Shown piece after piece: positions 40,056-49,190 of a stretch of 64,000 nucleotides of DNA. The notes beneath the pieces were generated by a model. The model was not told the DNA's origin and did not search any database. It was given only the letters and a program-made list of their open reading frames with translations. The position numbers and the translations under genes are program-made. Source of the stretch: an uncultured Bacteroidota bacterium (lineage in GTDB: Bacteria > Bacteroidota > Bacteroidia > Chitinophagales > Chitinophagaceae); assembly GCA_903865435.1 (NCBI GenBank), contig CAIPJS010000052.1, positions 1-64,000 of the forward strand. The letters run 5' to 3'. Each line of letters begins with the position of its first letter. The stretch's first letter is position 1.

Positions 40056-40090
40056 AAAGAGTCCCTAGGTTAACTTGGGACTCTTTTTTT
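40056..40090 (+). terminator. Terminator after the DUF2911 gene
   Basis: AAAGAGTCCC pairs with GGGACTCTTT around an 11-base loop, ending in a long T-run. Confidence 0.88.
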
Positions 40091-40091
40091 G

Positions 40092-40099
40092 TACATTTG
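40092..40099 (+). promoter_or_regulatory. -7 promoter element of tRNA-Leu(GAG)
   Basis: TACATTTG, perfect TAnnTTTG, ends 9 bases before the tRNA and directly follows the upstream terminator. Confidence 0.55.
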
Positions 40100-40108
40100 C
40101 TCATCAAC

Positions 40109-40194
40109 GCGGAGGTGGCGAAATTGGTAGACGCACTACCTTGAGGTGGTAGCGCCCATACCCGGGCGTGGGAGTTCGAATCTCCTCTTCCGCA
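40109..40194 (+). tRNA. tRNA-Leu, anticodon GAG
   Basis: Acceptor GCGGAGG pairs with CTTCCGC (one G.T), discriminator A. Anticodon stem CTACC/GGTAG encloses TTGAGGT, giving anticodon GAG (reads CUC and CUU). Long variable arm and T loop TTCGAAT. The CCA end is not encoded. A terminator like that of the other tRNA-Leu follows. Confidence 0.97.
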
Positions 40195-40196
40195 CA

Positions 40197-40226
40197 AACC
40201 CTGTCACAATAGTGATGGGGTTTTTT
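40197..40226 (+). terminator. Terminator of tRNA-Leu(GAG)
   Basis: AACCC and TCAC pair with GTGA and GGGTT around AATA, then a T-run. A TG/TG mismatch sits between the two pairings. Confidence 0.75.
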
Positions 40227-40350
40227 GTTTCGAAGCTGTGTCAAAAGCTTGCTTTTTAAACAAAGGAGAAACAAAACCTCAACAATCCTGTATTGCCGGA
40301 TGCTTGAAAGGGTTTGCGTAAACCACCATTTAGGTCAACGAACGAAGTGC
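40221..40350 (+). repeat. Repeat copy B behind tRNA-Leu(GAG)
   Basis: Begins TTTTTTGTTTCGAAGC and matches copy A (21031-21067) over about 36 bases, then with gaps: both continue to CTTGAAAGGGTTTG and CCATTTAGG. The TTTGGGTACGCCC unit has decayed here to TTTGCGTAAACC, and the strong hairpins of copy A are missing (only ATCC/GGAT is left before the link). Apparently non-coding. Confidence 0.75.
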
Positions 40351-40385
40351 GCTAATCTAAAATTATATTTTATTATATTTGTAAC

Positions 40386-41588
40386 ATGTCTAACTACAAT
40401 GTTACTTGTCCCAAGTGTCAACACAATTTTGAACCCACTGAAGCCATCAGAGAAGAGGTTGAAAAAGAATTGCGCGGCAAAATGACTGATTGGCAAAAAA
40501 AGAAAGAAGAAGAAACCAATGCATTATTGGCCGAACAAAAAATTACCATTGAAAATGAATTGGCTGAAAAATTAAAAAAAGATTTAGGGGCCCAGTACGA
40601 TCATCAAATTAAAGTCATGCAGCAAAGCGAGTCTGCCATGAGCCAACAAGTAAAAGCGTTTCAAGAAAAAGAATTGGCATTTCTTAAACAAGTGCAAGAA
40701 ATTCAAACCAAAGAAGCGGAATTGGAATTGGAATTGCAAAGAAAATTAGTAAAAGAAAGAGAAAGTTTAAAAGCACAAATTCAAAAAGAAGAATTAGAAC
40801 GCGGGTCCTTAAAAGATCAAGAATATCAACTTAAAGTTAAAGAATTAGAAAAGCAATTAGAAGATCAGCGCAAATTAGCCGACGAGATGAAACGCAAAGC
40901 TGAACAAGGAAGCATGCAAATGCAAGGTGAAGTGCAAGAACTGTTATTAGAAGAATTATTAAAATCTAGTTTCCCTTTTGATCAAATTGTAGAAGTAGGC
41001 AAAGGGGTACGCGGAGCCGATTGCATTCAAATTGTTAGAAATAATTTAGGTCAAGAAGCTGGTAAAATTATTTACGAAAGCAAAAGGACCACTGCTTTTG
41101 CACAAGAATGGATTGAAAAATTAAAAGCAGACATGCGCAGTCAAGGTGCAGATATTGCCATTATTGTTACCCAAGCATTTCCAAAAGACATGGATAGATT
41201 TGGAGAAAAAGAAGGCGTTTACATTTGTTCTTACCAAGAAGTGAAAAGTGTTGCCCTCCTTCTTAGAAATGCCCTATTAAAAATTTACGATACCAAAAAG
41301 AGCCAAGTAAACAAAGGTGATAAAATGAGCTTTTTATATGATTACCTCATCAGTAATGAATTCAATGAGCAATGGAAAGCCATAGGAGAAGGCTTTAGAC
41401 AAATGCGTCAAAGCATTCAAAAAGAAAGAGACGCCATGGAAAAGCTTTGGAAATCTAGAGAAAAGCAATTAGAAAAAGTATTGCTCAATGCCATGCACAT
41501 TAAAGGCTCGATCGAAGGCATTGCAGGTGCAGATACCATTAATTTAAATTTATTGGACGACGACAGTCCACTTGAGTTAGAAGATTAA
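40386..41588 (+). CDS. DUF2130 coiled-coil protein with nuclease-like core
   Basis: 400 residues. A half zinc-finger CPKC lies at the N-terminus (TCPKCQHNFEP), followed by a long coiled coil rich in Glu, Lys and Gln (about 20-190). Then comes a globular part with RGADCIQIV and IIYESKRTTAF, whose Asp, Glu and Lys fit the PD-(D/E)xK nuclease pattern, and a final helical region. DUF2130 proteins have no established role that I know; a DNA-processing function like RmuC is a reasonable guess. No signal peptide. Its stop is 3 bp from the convergent phosphopantetheinyl transferase. Confidence 0.8.
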   Translation: MSNYNVTCPKCQHNFEPTEAIREEVEKELRGKMTDWQKKKEEETNALLAEQKITIENELAEKLKKDLGAQYDHQIKVMQQSESAMSQQVKAFQEKELAFLKQVQEIQTKEAELELELQRKLVKERESLKAQIQKEELERGSLKDQEYQLKVKELEKQLEDQRKLADEMKRKAEQGSMQMQGEVQELLLEELLKSSFPFDQIVEVGKGVRGADCIQIVRNNLGQEAGKIIYESKRTTAFAQEWIEKLKADMRSQGADIAIIVTQAFPKDMDRFGEKEGVYICSYQEVKSVALLLRNALLKIYDTKKSQVNKGDKMSFLYDYLISNEFNEQWKAIGEGFRQMRQSIQKERDAMEKLWKSREKQLEKVLLNAMHIKGSIEGIAGADTINLNLLDDDSPLELED

Positions 41589-41591
41589 AAT

Positions 41592-42218
41592 TTAAACAAC
41601 GCAGGTTGCCCAAACAAATTCTGAAGTAATTGCATAATTAATTTGCACTTCCAAAGCATGTGCTTCAATTACAATAGCAGCAGTAAGTTCTCCTTGGGGT
41701 GCCTTGCCCAAAGATTCTATTCTTAAATTTTGAGAAAAATCTATTCCTAATTTTTCATGCATTTTGTACATGGCTTCTTTAGCCGCCCAAAAAAATGTGT
41801 ACTGTTCTAATTGATCTTTAGCTAAAAGTGATTTTATTTTTTCTTGTTCTGTAGCATGTAAAAATTTATGTGCCACTTTCGCTACCCTATCTTGAATTAA
41901 TTCAATATCAATTCCTACTGGCTGCATGCTGTTAATGATGCAAGCAGCAAACCCATTACAATGTGAAATTGAAAAATGTATAGGATGATTTTCAAAATAA
42001 GGCTTCCCATTTGCTGCATATTTTAAGCCATCCATATCTATTGATGGAGCCAATTGCTTTAATAAATATCTTGCTGCTAAATGTTGTGTCTTTTTTATAG
42101 AATTTGTAATTTCAAGATGGGTATGCACTTTTGACTCAAAAAAATCCAATGACTCCGTTATGGACCAAATAGCCATTTTAGTTGTTGCGTTGATATTTTG
42201 TTGATAAAACAAAGGCAT
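41592..42218 (-). CDS. 4'-phosphopantetheinyl transferase superfamily protein
   Basis: Attaches phosphopantetheine to carrier proteins. 208 residues from ATG 42218 (MPLFYQQNINATTKMAIW, the usual start in relatives); in-frame codons up to 42272 add a leader unlike the family. Magnesium and substrate motifs: GIDIELIQDR and FFWAAKEAMYKMHEK. The two-domain Sfp-like length suggests activity on fatty-acid or secondary-metabolite carriers; no such synthase is nearby. Divergent from dcd. Confidence 0.87.
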   Translation of the reverse strand: MPLFYQQNINATTKMAIWSITESLDFFESKVHTHLEITNSIKKTQHLAARYLLKQLAPSIDMDGLKYAANGKPYFENHPIHFSISHCNGFAACIINSMQPVGIDIELIQDRVAKVAHKFLHATEQEKIKSLLAKDQLEQYTFFWAAKEAMYKMHEKLGIDFSQNLRIESLGKAPQGELTAAIVIEAHALEVQINYAITSEFVWATCVV

Positions 42219-42284
42219 GGAAAAGAGGATTGATTTAGATTGCAGCGCAATTGATAGCTGCAAAATAAACATAAATAAATTAAG

Positions 42285-42821
42285 ATGATTTTATCTGACT
42301 CTAGAATATTAGAAGAAATAGCAAAAGGCTCGATCAAAATTGAGCCTTATGATCGTAAAGATTTAGGCAGCAATAGCTATGACGTTCATTTGGGAAAATG
42401 GCTAGCTACTTATGACAATACTATTTTAGATGCTAAAGCGCACAATACCATCACCTATTTTGAAATACCAGACGATGGATTTGTTTTGGAACCTACTGGT
42501 TTTTATTTAGGAGTTACATTAGAATACACTGAAACACATGCACATGTTCCATTTTTAGAAGGCAAGTCATCTACAGGGCGTTTAGGCATCGACATTCATG
42601 CTACAGCTGGAAAAGGGGATGTTGGATTTTGTGGTTATTGGACATTAGAAATTTCAGTAAAACAGCCCGTTAAAATTTATAAAGGAATGCCAATTGGTCA
42701 ATTGATCTATTTCCCTGTTGATGGTGAGATAGAAGTGAAATACAACCAAAAGTCTAATGCAAAATACAGTGGGCAGCCTGAAAAGCCCATCGAAAGTATG
42801 ATGTGGAAGAATAAATTTTAA
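42285..42821 (+). CDS. dcd: dCTP deaminase
   Basis: Converts dCTP to dUTP for thymidylate synthesis. 178 residues with the trimer-forming dUTPase fold: start MILSDSRILEEIAKGSIKIEP, YDVHLG, and the catalytic stretch FLEGKSSTGRLGIDIHATAG containing the SSxxR motif. The mono- versus bifunctional type cannot be told by eye. Stop lies 14 bp from the convergent DUF3810 gene. Confidence 0.95.
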   Translation: MILSDSRILEEIAKGSIKIEPYDRKDLGSNSYDVHLGKWLATYDNTILDAKAHNTITYFEIPDDGFVLEPTGFYLGVTLEYTETHAHVPFLEGKSSTGRLGIDIHATAGKGDVGFCGYWTLEISVKQPVKIYKGMPIGQLIYFPVDGEIEVKYNQKSNAKYSGQPEKPIESMMWKNKF

Positions 42822-42835
42822 TAATAGCTCCTCAA

Positions 42836-43975
42836 CTATTTTGCACGATACGCCAAGGCCCACAATAAAACATCATCATAGCTTTGAATTCCTTTGGCTT
42901 GCTTGTTCCATTGTAAAAATTGATTGTACATTGATGTGGATGCTGGAATTAATAAACCCCTTCTTTCTAAGAAGAAAATTTTGATCTTTTTGCGATCAGA
43001 CAATACCAAAGGCGATAACAATTTTTTATTTCTTTCTATAACTTTTTTCCAATTATCAAAATTCCCAGATTTAGCTATTTCACTTAATTCTGCACTTTGG
43101 GCATAAGAAAACAATTCTAAAAGCATAGAATATTTAAAGAGCTTATTATTTGATGCTGCGCCAACCACAAAAGCAATAAAATTGGCTTCTGTTTCTGATG
43201 CATAGCCTAGCTGATGTGCTATTTCATGACAAGTTGTATAAGGCAGGGTCAATAAAGGCAAATCTCCTCGAATGATGGCTTCTCCTGTTAATGGATGATA
43301 AAATGCCATAAAGCCCAAATAATCTCCAATAAAAGGGTACCTGGAAAATTTCAAACAAGGTTGCGCCATCTTTAAAAATGGATATTTTACTGAAACTTGT
43401 TCATATTCTTGAATCGAAGCCACCAAAATCTGCTCTTTCGAAACTGTTTTTAATGCCGAATCTGTTAATTGAGCCCTAATTGCGTTCAATTCATCAATCA
43501 ATTCAAGGGTAAAATGCTCTATGGCCACATCGTCATAATGCTCCTTTACCTCGAAACCGAATTGTTTAGCAGGACTAGCTTGTTGGTAATTTAACCCCCA
43601 CAATAACATAAATAAAACATAAAAACGCAGTAGGAAATAGGCTGCTTTAATAGCAATTTTTTTGGCCAACTTGGCGCCAGATAAGTGATGATTATATTCA
43701 ATTTTATATTTAATTAAACTTCTAATTATGTTGATAAACAACATTGTAAGTATAAATAAATACAAGTACTCTCCAATTGCATTGGGAAATTGGCTACTGA
43801 CAGTTCTAAGGATATAACTTAGCCATTTAAACAACCCATGGGTATAATTCCTTCCCACCCAGTCAGGGAATTGAGTGCTTAATAGGATCAATGCCGCAAG
43901 AACAAACCAGGCCCAATAAGCCCTCCTTTTAAAAGGAAAAGTCCATTTTGAGGCATATTTAGAAAAATCCGTCAT
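42836..43975 (-). CDS. DUF3810 membrane protein with zinc-peptidase motif
   Basis: 379 residues from ATG 43975 (MTDFSKYASKWTF). Three hydrophobic helices lie in the first 150 residues, then a soluble part with TTCHEIAHQLGYASETEANF: HExxH plus a downstream Glu, the zinc-metallopeptidase pattern. A periplasmic or membrane-associated protease role is likely but unproven. An in-frame start at 44044 would overlap the promoter of yceD and is less likely. Divergent from yceD with 85 bp between starts. Confidence 0.83.
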   Translation of the reverse strand: MTDFSKYASKWTFPFKRRAYWAWFVLAALILLSTQFPDWVGRNYTHGLFKWLSYILRTVSSQFPNAIGEYLYLFILTMLFINIIRSLIKYKIEYNHHLSGAKLAKKIAIKAAYFLLRFYVLFMLLWGLNYQQASPAKQFGFEVKEHYDDVAIEHFTLELIDELNAIRAQLTDSALKTVSKEQILVASIQEYEQVSVKYPFLKMAQPCLKFSRYPFIGDYLGFMAFYHPLTGEAIIRGDLPLLTLPYTTCHEIAHQLGYASETEANFIAFVVGAASNNKLFKYSMLLELFSYAQSAELSEIAKSGNFDNWKKVIERNKKLLSPLVLSDRKKIKIFFLERRGLLIPASTSMYNQFLQWNKQAKGIQSYDDVLLWALAYRAK

Positions 43976-44011
43976 AGTTGAATTATAATAGGGTAAAAGT
44001 AGGATAAACTT

Positions 44012-44041
44012 TGTCTTTTGGTTGGTTTTTACTAACTTTGC
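44012..44041 (+). promoter_or_regulatory. Promoter of the yceD-rpmF-plsX operon
   Basis: TTG (44012-44014), 19-base spacer, TAACTTTG (44034-44041): a good match to the Bacteroidota TTG/TAnnTTTG promoter. It ends 19 bases before the yceD ATG. Confidence 0.65.
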
Positions 44042-44060
44042 CACCCTTATAAGTACGGTT

Positions 44061-44630
44061 ATGAACCAAAACAGGGCTTACGAAATAGCATTTGTGGGTT
44101 TAAAACCCGGTTTACATGAGTTTGAATACCGTATAGAGGACAAGTTCTTTGCCGATTTTGGACCACAAGACTTTAGCAATTGTGCAACCACTGTTAAACT
44201 TAATTTAGATAAGAAACAGGGGTTTTTACAGCTGCATTTTGACGTGGATGGTGCCATTGACACCCTTTGTGACCGTTGTGGTAACCCCATTACTGTTCAA
44301 CTCTGGGATGAATTTAATTTGATTGTTAAATTGGTCGATGACCCTACCACCATGAATAGTCAGGAAGAAGATCCAGACATCTACTATATTGACAAGGGCG
44401 AAAGCCACTTTTCAATAGCCAGCTGGATTTTTGAATTCATCAACTTAAGTATCCCCTTACAACATATTTGTAAGCTAAACGAAAAAGGTGAATCTACCTG
44501 CAACAAGAAAGTCTTGGAAACACTTAATAAATTTAAAACCAGCCAAATTGAAATCAACAACAAGAACATTTGGAAAGGTTTAGAGCAGTTTAAAGATTTG
44601 AATGACCCAAAAGAAGCGACCGATAATTAG
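44061..44630 (+). CDS. yceD: YceD/DUF177 family protein
   Basis: 189 residues from ATG 44061, placed just after the promoter box. The conserved core contains LCDRCGNPI and a late Cys pair (HICKLNEKGESTCNKK), as in the family, which binds or assists 23S rRNA processing in plants and some bacteria. It is always found before rpmF, as here (37 bp away). Bacteroidota members are divergent in sequence, but context and Cys spacing make the call solid. Confidence 0.9.
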   Translation: MNQNRAYEIAFVGLKPGLHEFEYRIEDKFFADFGPQDFSNCATTVKLNLDKKQGFLQLHFDVDGAIDTLCDRCGNPITVQLWDEFNLIVKLVDDPTTMNSQEEDPDIYYIDKGESHFSIASWIFEFINLSIPLQHICKLNEKGESTCNKKVLETLNKFKTSQIEINNKNIWKGLEQFKDLNDPKEATDN

Positions 44631-44667
44631 AAACAAATATTAAATAATAAATTTTAAAACATAAGAG

Positions 44668-44862
44668 ATGCCTAATCCTAAACGCAGACACTCACAACAA
44701 CGTAGCGCTAAAAGAAGAACTCACTATGTAGCTCAAGAAGTTACTTTAAGCAAAGACGGTACAACTGGTGAAATCCATGTTCGTCATCGCGCGCATGTTC
44801 AAGAAGGTAAATTGTACTACAAAGGACTTTTAGTCAGCGAAAAAGCGCCACTAAAAGCTTAA
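44668..44862 (+). CDS. rpmF: 50S ribosomal protein bL32
   Basis: 64 residues: MPNPKRRHSQQRSAKRRTHY is the standard bL32 N-terminus. The zinc-binding Cys are absent (C- form). It is followed 12 bp later by plsX, as in most bacteria. Confidence 0.97.
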   Translation: MPNPKRRHSQQRSAKRRTHYVAQEVTLSKDGTTGEIHVRHRAHVQEGKLYYKGLLVSEKAPLKA

Positions 44863-44874
44863 TTGCAATTGAAG

Positions 44875-45816
44875 ATGAATATTGGAATAGATATGATGGG
44901 TGGCGATTATGCACCATTGGAAGCTGTCAAAGGCTTACAACAATATCTTTCTCAGTTTGAAAATCATTTGTATTGTATTGGTGATGAAACCCAGTTGAAT
45001 CAATTGTTTCAACAGCATGGGCTTTCCTCACCATTTTTACATTTAGTACATGCTCCTGAAGTTATTGGTTATCACGAACACCCTACCAAAGCTTTAAAAG
45101 AAAAACCAAATTCGTCAATAGCCATTGGATTTAAATTATTGGAAGCTGGCGAAATTGATGCCTTCTTAAGTGCAGGCAATACCGGTGCTATGTTGGTTGG
45201 CGCCATGTTTACTATTAAACCCATCAAAGGTGTATTAAGACCTACGATTGCTTCTTTGATGCCTAAATTGAAAGGTAAAACTGGATTGTTAGTGGATGTT
45301 GGATTTAATGCCGATTGCAAAGCCGAGCATTTGAATCAATTTGCCATCTTAGGAAATTTATATGCAAAACACATTTTAAATATTGCTGAACCCAAAATTG
45401 CTTTATTGAATGTTGGTGAGGAAGAAGGGAAGGGTAATATTTTAGCGCTTGCTACCTACCCACTTTTAAAAGAAAACAAAGCCATTCATTTTATAGGAAA
45501 TATAGAAGGCAGAGATGTATTTAATGACAAAGCAGATGTGATTGTTTGTGATGGATTTACAGGCAATGTACTTTTAAAAACCGCCGAAGCAATGTATGAT
45601 GCTGCAGTACATCAAAATTTAGGAGACGATTCCTTTTTTGGTCGTTACCATTTTGAAAATTATGGAGGTACGCCTGTACTAGGCATTAATAAACCAGTCA
45701 TCATTGGCCATGGCATCAGCAATGCCAAGGCTTTTTTTAATATGATTTTACTTGCAGAAAAATTGGTTGAAACTCAATTCTGTGACATCATTACGCGTAA
45801 TTTCGAAAACTTATAG
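44875..45816 (+). CDS. plsX: Phosphate acyltransferase PlsX
   Basis: Makes acyl-phosphate from acyl-ACP at the start of phospholipid synthesis. 313 residues from ATG 44875 (MNIGIDMMGGDYAPLEAV). Motifs SAGNTGAMLVGAM and CDGFTGNVLLKTAE are diagnostic. A TTG four codons earlier is possible but adds only MQLK. Usually followed by fabH; here an unrelated PLP-dependent synthase follows after 125 bp of pyrimidine-rich sequence with no recognised element. Confidence 0.96.
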   Translation: MNIGIDMMGGDYAPLEAVKGLQQYLSQFENHLYCIGDETQLNQLFQQHGLSSPFLHLVHAPEVIGYHEHPTKALKEKPNSSIAIGFKLLEAGEIDAFLSAGNTGAMLVGAMFTIKPIKGVLRPTIASLMPKLKGKTGLLVDVGFNADCKAEHLNQFAILGNLYAKHILNIAEPKIALLNVGEEEGKGNILALATYPLLKENKAIHFIGNIEGRDVFNDKADVIVCDGFTGNVLLKTAEAMYDAAVHQNLGDDSFFGRYHFENYGGTPVLGINKPVIIGHGISNAKAFFNMILLAEKLVETQFCDIITRNFENL

Positions 45817-45941
45817 GGCTTCTATTTCCCTTTTATTACTGCGCCTCCTATCCTTTCTTCTAAAAACTGTATTATTTCTTTCTACCCCTTATTCTTTATA
45901 ATTAGCTTATTTTTACAATAGCATTAAATTGCTAAACATCT

Positions 45942-46916
45942 ATGTGGCTAAATAATATTTTAGAAACGATTGGCAATACCCCTTTAATTAAATTAAATAA
46001 AATTACAGCTGGTATACCTGCAACCATATTGGCCAAAGTAGATTATTTTAATCCGGGCAATTCCATCAAAGACCGTATGGCTTTGAAAATGGTGGAAATG
46101 GCAGAAGCAGAAGGAAAATTAAAACCAGGTGGAACCATTATAGAATGTACTAGTGGCAATACTGGAATGGGGCTTGCATTAGTGGCCATTGTAAAGGGAT
46201 ACAAATGCATTTTCACTACAACCGATAAGCAGAGTAAAGAAAAGATGGATATTTTAAAAGCAGTGGGAGCCGAAGTGATTGTTTGTCCCACCAATGTGTC
46301 TCCTGAAGATCCCAAAAGTTATTATTCAGTAGCGAGAAAATTAGCAGCCGAAACACCAAATTCTTTTTTCTTTAATCAATATGATAATTTAGCCAACCGC
46401 CAAGCACATTATGAAAGTACAGGCCCAGAAATTTGGCATCAAACCGAAGGAAAAATTACGCATTTGGTTTGTACTGCAGGAACGGGTGGCACCATTACAG
46501 GAACTGCAAAATATTTAAAAGAACAAAATCCTGCAATTAAAGTATGGGCAATAGATCCCATTGGATCTTTACTTACACATTATTTTGAAACAGGCATCGA
46601 AGATCATGCATATGTTGAGCCTTATATTGCAGAAGGATTTGGAGAAGATTTTGTTCCAAAAAATTATGACATGTCGGTGATTGATCATTTTGAACAAGTG
46701 GCAGATAAAGAAGGTGCTTTAATGACCCGTCGATTAGCCAAAGAAGAAGGTTTATTCTGTGGCTATAGTGCAGGAAGTTGTATTCAAGGTTTAATTCAAT
46801 TAAAAGAAAGATTAAAACCAACAGATTTAGTGGTATGTATTTTCCATGATCATGGAAGTAGGTATATAGGTAAAGTATATAATGATGAATGGATGAAAAC
46901 CAAAGGCTTTCTTTAA
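45942..46916 (+). CDS. Cysteine synthase / cystathionine beta-synthase-type PLP enzyme
   Basis: 324 residues, fold-type II. The PLP lysine is Lys43 (NPGNSIKDRMA), the phosphate loop is TAGTGGTITGTA, and the substrate loop is CTSGNTGMGLA. C-terminal CBS regulatory domains are absent, so it equals the catalytic core only. The sequence looks closer to cystathionine beta-synthase cores (GYSAGSCIQGL, HDHGSRYIGKVYNDEWM) than to CysK, but bacterial enzymes of this type may make cysteine directly. No cystathionine lyase or sulfate genes are adjacent. Confidence 0.88.
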   Translation: MWLNNILETIGNTPLIKLNKITAGIPATILAKVDYFNPGNSIKDRMALKMVEMAEAEGKLKPGGTIIECTSGNTGMGLALVAIVKGYKCIFTTTDKQSKEKMDILKAVGAEVIVCPTNVSPEDPKSYYSVARKLAAETPNSFFFNQYDNLANRQAHYESTGPEIWHQTEGKITHLVCTAGTGGTITGTAKYLKEQNPAIKVWAIDPIGSLLTHYFETGIEDHAYVEPYIAEGFGEDFVPKNYDMSVIDHFEQVADKEGALMTRRLAKEEGLFCGYSAGSCIQGLIQLKERLKPTDLVVCIFHDHGSRYIGKVYNDEWMKTKGFL

Positions 46917-47019
46917 CTGATTCATTTTCAATACAAAATGTGGGAATCCTAGGAATTTTTGGGGATTATTTTAGCAGATTGTCAAGCATAAGACTAACAT
47001 ACGTTTGAGGCATATTTGG

Positions 47020-47027
47020 TATATTTG
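47020..47027 (+). promoter_or_regulatory. -7 promoter element of fbaA
   Basis: TATATTTG, perfect TAnnTTTG, ends 18 bases before the fbaA ATG. Confidence 0.5.
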
Positions 47028-47045
47028 CCACTCAATAATTAAACT

Positions 47046-48113
47046 ATGAGCAAGTACAGAGCAGGGGTCTTATTTGGTAAAGAATTAGAGGCATTATACA
47101 ATGATGCAAAAGCAAACAAGTTTGCTATTCCAGCAGTAAATACCACAGGAACAGATACCATTAATGCAGCCATTGAAACAGCTGCAAAAGTGAACTCTCC
47201 TATCATTATTCAATTTTCAAATGGTGGTGCTCAGTTTATAGCTGGCAAAGGAATGCCAAATGACAATTTGCAAGCCAATATTCAAGGAGCCATTGCGGGT
47301 GCTTTACACGTTCATCAAGTAGCTAAATTTTATAATGTGCCTGTTATTTTACATACCGATCACGCTGCCAAAAAATGGTTGCCATGGATTAGTGCTTTGA
47401 TTGATGCTGGCGAACAATTCAACAAAGAAAAAGGACAACCTTTATTCAGTTCCCATATGTTGGATTTATCTGAAGAAACTATAGAAGAGAACATTCAAAC
47501 TTCTGTTGAATTTTATAAAAGAATGGCACCACTTGGGATGAGTATTGAAATTGAATTAGGCGTTACCGGTGGTGAAGAAGATGGCGTAGACAATAGCAGT
47601 GTAGACAATGACAAATTATACACACAACCAGAACATGTTGAATATGCTTATACAGAATTAAGTAAAGTAGGTAAATTATTTACGGTTGCAGCTGCTTTTG
47701 GAAATGTACATGGTGTTTACAAACCAGGCAACGTTGAATTAAGACCCGATATTTTAAACAACAGCCAAGTGTATATTCAGAAAAAATTAAACACCGAAGA
47801 AAAACCAGTGTATTTTGTTTTTCATGGCGGATCAGGATCTCCTCAAAATCAAATTAGAGAAGCCATAGGATATGGTGCGATAAAAATGAATTTAGATACA
47901 GATTTACAATGGGCTTTCTGGGAAGGAATTTTAAATTACTACAAGAAAAATGAAGCTTTTTTACAAGCTCAATTAGGCAATCCAGAAGGTGCAGATAAAC
48001 CTAATAAGAAATATTACGATCCAAGAGTTTGGTTAAGAAAAGGAGAAGAATCCTTTATCCAACGCTTAGAGACTGCATTTGACGATTTAAACTGTATCAA
48101 TAGAAACGCTTAA
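47046..48113 (+). CDS. fbaA: Class II fructose-bisphosphate aldolase
   Basis: Zinc-dependent aldolase of glycolysis and gluconeogenesis. 355 residues, the class IIA length like E. coli FbaA. Catalytic Asp105 and zinc His106 lie in ILHTDHAAKKW; zinc ligands continue in EIELGVTGGEEDGVDN and FHGGSGSP. An isolated gene with its own promoter box; a weak CCCTT/AAGGG hairpin lies after it at about 48137. Confidence 0.97.
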   Translation: MSKYRAGVLFGKELEALYNDAKANKFAIPAVNTTGTDTINAAIETAAKVNSPIIIQFSNGGAQFIAGKGMPNDNLQANIQGAIAGALHVHQVAKFYNVPVILHTDHAAKKWLPWISALIDAGEQFNKEKGQPLFSSHMLDLSEETIEENIQTSVEFYKRMAPLGMSIEIELGVTGGEEDGVDNSSVDNDKLYTQPEHVEYAYTELSKVGKLFTVAAAFGNVHGVYKPGNVELRPDILNNSQVYIQKKLNTEEKPVYFVFHGGSGSPQNQIREAIGYGAIKMNLDTDLQWAFWEGILNYYKKNEAFLQAQLGNPEGADKPNKKYYDPRVWLRKGEESFIQRLETAFDDLNCINRNA

Positions 48114-48201
48114 ACAAAATTTTAACAGTCCCCCTTCTAGTTAAAAAGGGAGAATGTTTAATTTTTAATAACTTCATTTAAGATAAAACGACTGCTTTAC
48201 T

Positions 48202-49119
48202 ATGAAAAATAGAGAAGAAGACATTGAAGTAAACTTAACGGGCGAAGAAACACCTGGCTCTGAAGCAAGTAAATCTAGATGGTTTAAAAGAATTCGAAAA
48301 GGCATTACTACTTCTACAGCCGATAAAAAAGAAACACCAGAAGGCCTTTGGACAAAATGCCCTTCTTGTAATCATATTTGTACTAGCTCTGAATTAAAAG
48401 AAAATTTATTCATTTGTTCTAAATGTAATTTTCATCATCGTATTGGAAGTGATGAGTATTTTGATATTTTATTTGACCAAGCTGAGTTCAAAGAACTATT
48501 TGACAATATCAAAAGTAAGGATGTTTTAAATTTTACCGATTTAAAAAATTATCAAAAACGTTTAGATGAAATTCATGCTAAAACTGATTTGAAAGATTCT
48601 ATGCGTGTAGCAGTTGGTAAAATCAACGGAGAAGAGATGGTGGTGGCTTGTATGGACTTTGAATTTATTGGAGGTTCTTTAGGCAGTGTGATGGGAGAAA
48701 AATTTAGTCGTGCCGTAGATTATTGCATTAAACATCATCTGCCCTATTTAGTCATTAGTAAAAGTGGCGGCGCTAGAATGATGGAAAGTGCTTTTAGTTT
48801 GATGCAATTGGCAAAAACTAGTGGTAAATTATCACAATTAAGTGATGCCAAGCTGCCATTTATATCTATGCTTACCGATCCTACTTTTGGAGGGATTTCT
48901 GCAAGCTTTGGTATGTTAGGCGATATCAATATAGCAGAGCCTGGGGCCTTAATTGGTTTCGCTGGTCCACGTGTTATTAAAGAAACCATTAAAAAAGATT
49001 TACCTGCTGGGTTTCAAAGAAGTGAGTTTTTATTAGAGCATGGCTTCTTGGACTTTATAGTAGATAGAAAAGAATTGAAAAATAAGTTGTCAGAAGTGGC
49101 TTACCTATTTAGAAACTAA
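48202..49119 (+). CDS. accD: Acetyl-CoA carboxylase carboxyltransferase subunit beta
   Basis: Transfers carboxyl from biotin to acetyl-CoA, together with AccA. 305 residues with the N-terminal zinc ribbon CPSCNHIC...[10 protein letters not shown] and the crotonase-like core [17 protein letters not shown] and [17 protein letters not shown]. The acidic N-terminal 25 residues are longer than in many AccD proteins. accA is not in the window. A hairpin at 49157-49184 ends 7 bp before smpB. Confidence 0.97.
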   Translation: MKNREEDIEVNLTGEETPGSEASKSRWFKRIRKGITTSTADKKETPEGLWTKCPSCNHICTSSELKENLFICSKCNFHHRIGSDEYFDILFDQAEFKELFDNIKSKDVLNFTDLKNYQKRLDEIHAKTDLKDSMRVAVGKINGEEMVVACMDFEFIGGSLGSVMGEKFSRAVDYCIKHHLPYLVISKSGGARMMESAFSLMQLAKTSGKLSQLSDAKLPFISMLTDPTFGGISASFGMLGDINIAEPGALIGFAGPRVIKETIKKDLPAGFQRSEFLLEHGFLDFIVDRKELKNKLSEVAYLFRN

Positions 49120-49146
49120 AGCATTTAGGAAGTCAATATTTAATCC

Positions 49147-49154
49147 TATTTTTG
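49147..49154 (+). promoter_or_regulatory. -7 promoter element before smpB
   Basis: TATTTTTG, perfect TAnnTTTG. Transcription from it would begin near 49160, at the hairpin that leads straight into the smpB start codon. Confidence 0.45.
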
Positions 49155-49156
49155 TT

Positions 49157-49190
49157 TCCCGGTACCGAGCATTTGGTATCGGGATTTTTT
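49157..49190 (+). terminator. Terminator-like hairpin touching the smpB start
   Basis: TCCCGGTACC (49157-49166) pairs with GGTATCGGGA (49175-49184), one G.T pair and an 8-base loop, followed by TTTTTT (49185-49190) and then ATG at 49191. It may end accD messages or act in the smpB leader. Confidence 0.75.

Noticed and set aside
40225..40485. 86-codon frame behind tRNA-Leu(GAG)
   Set aside because: It overlaps the repeat copy and the start of the DUF2130 gene in another frame.
45817..45941. SAM riboswitch or T-box before the PLP synthase
   Set aside because: The region is pyrimidine-rich with no helix set of either type.
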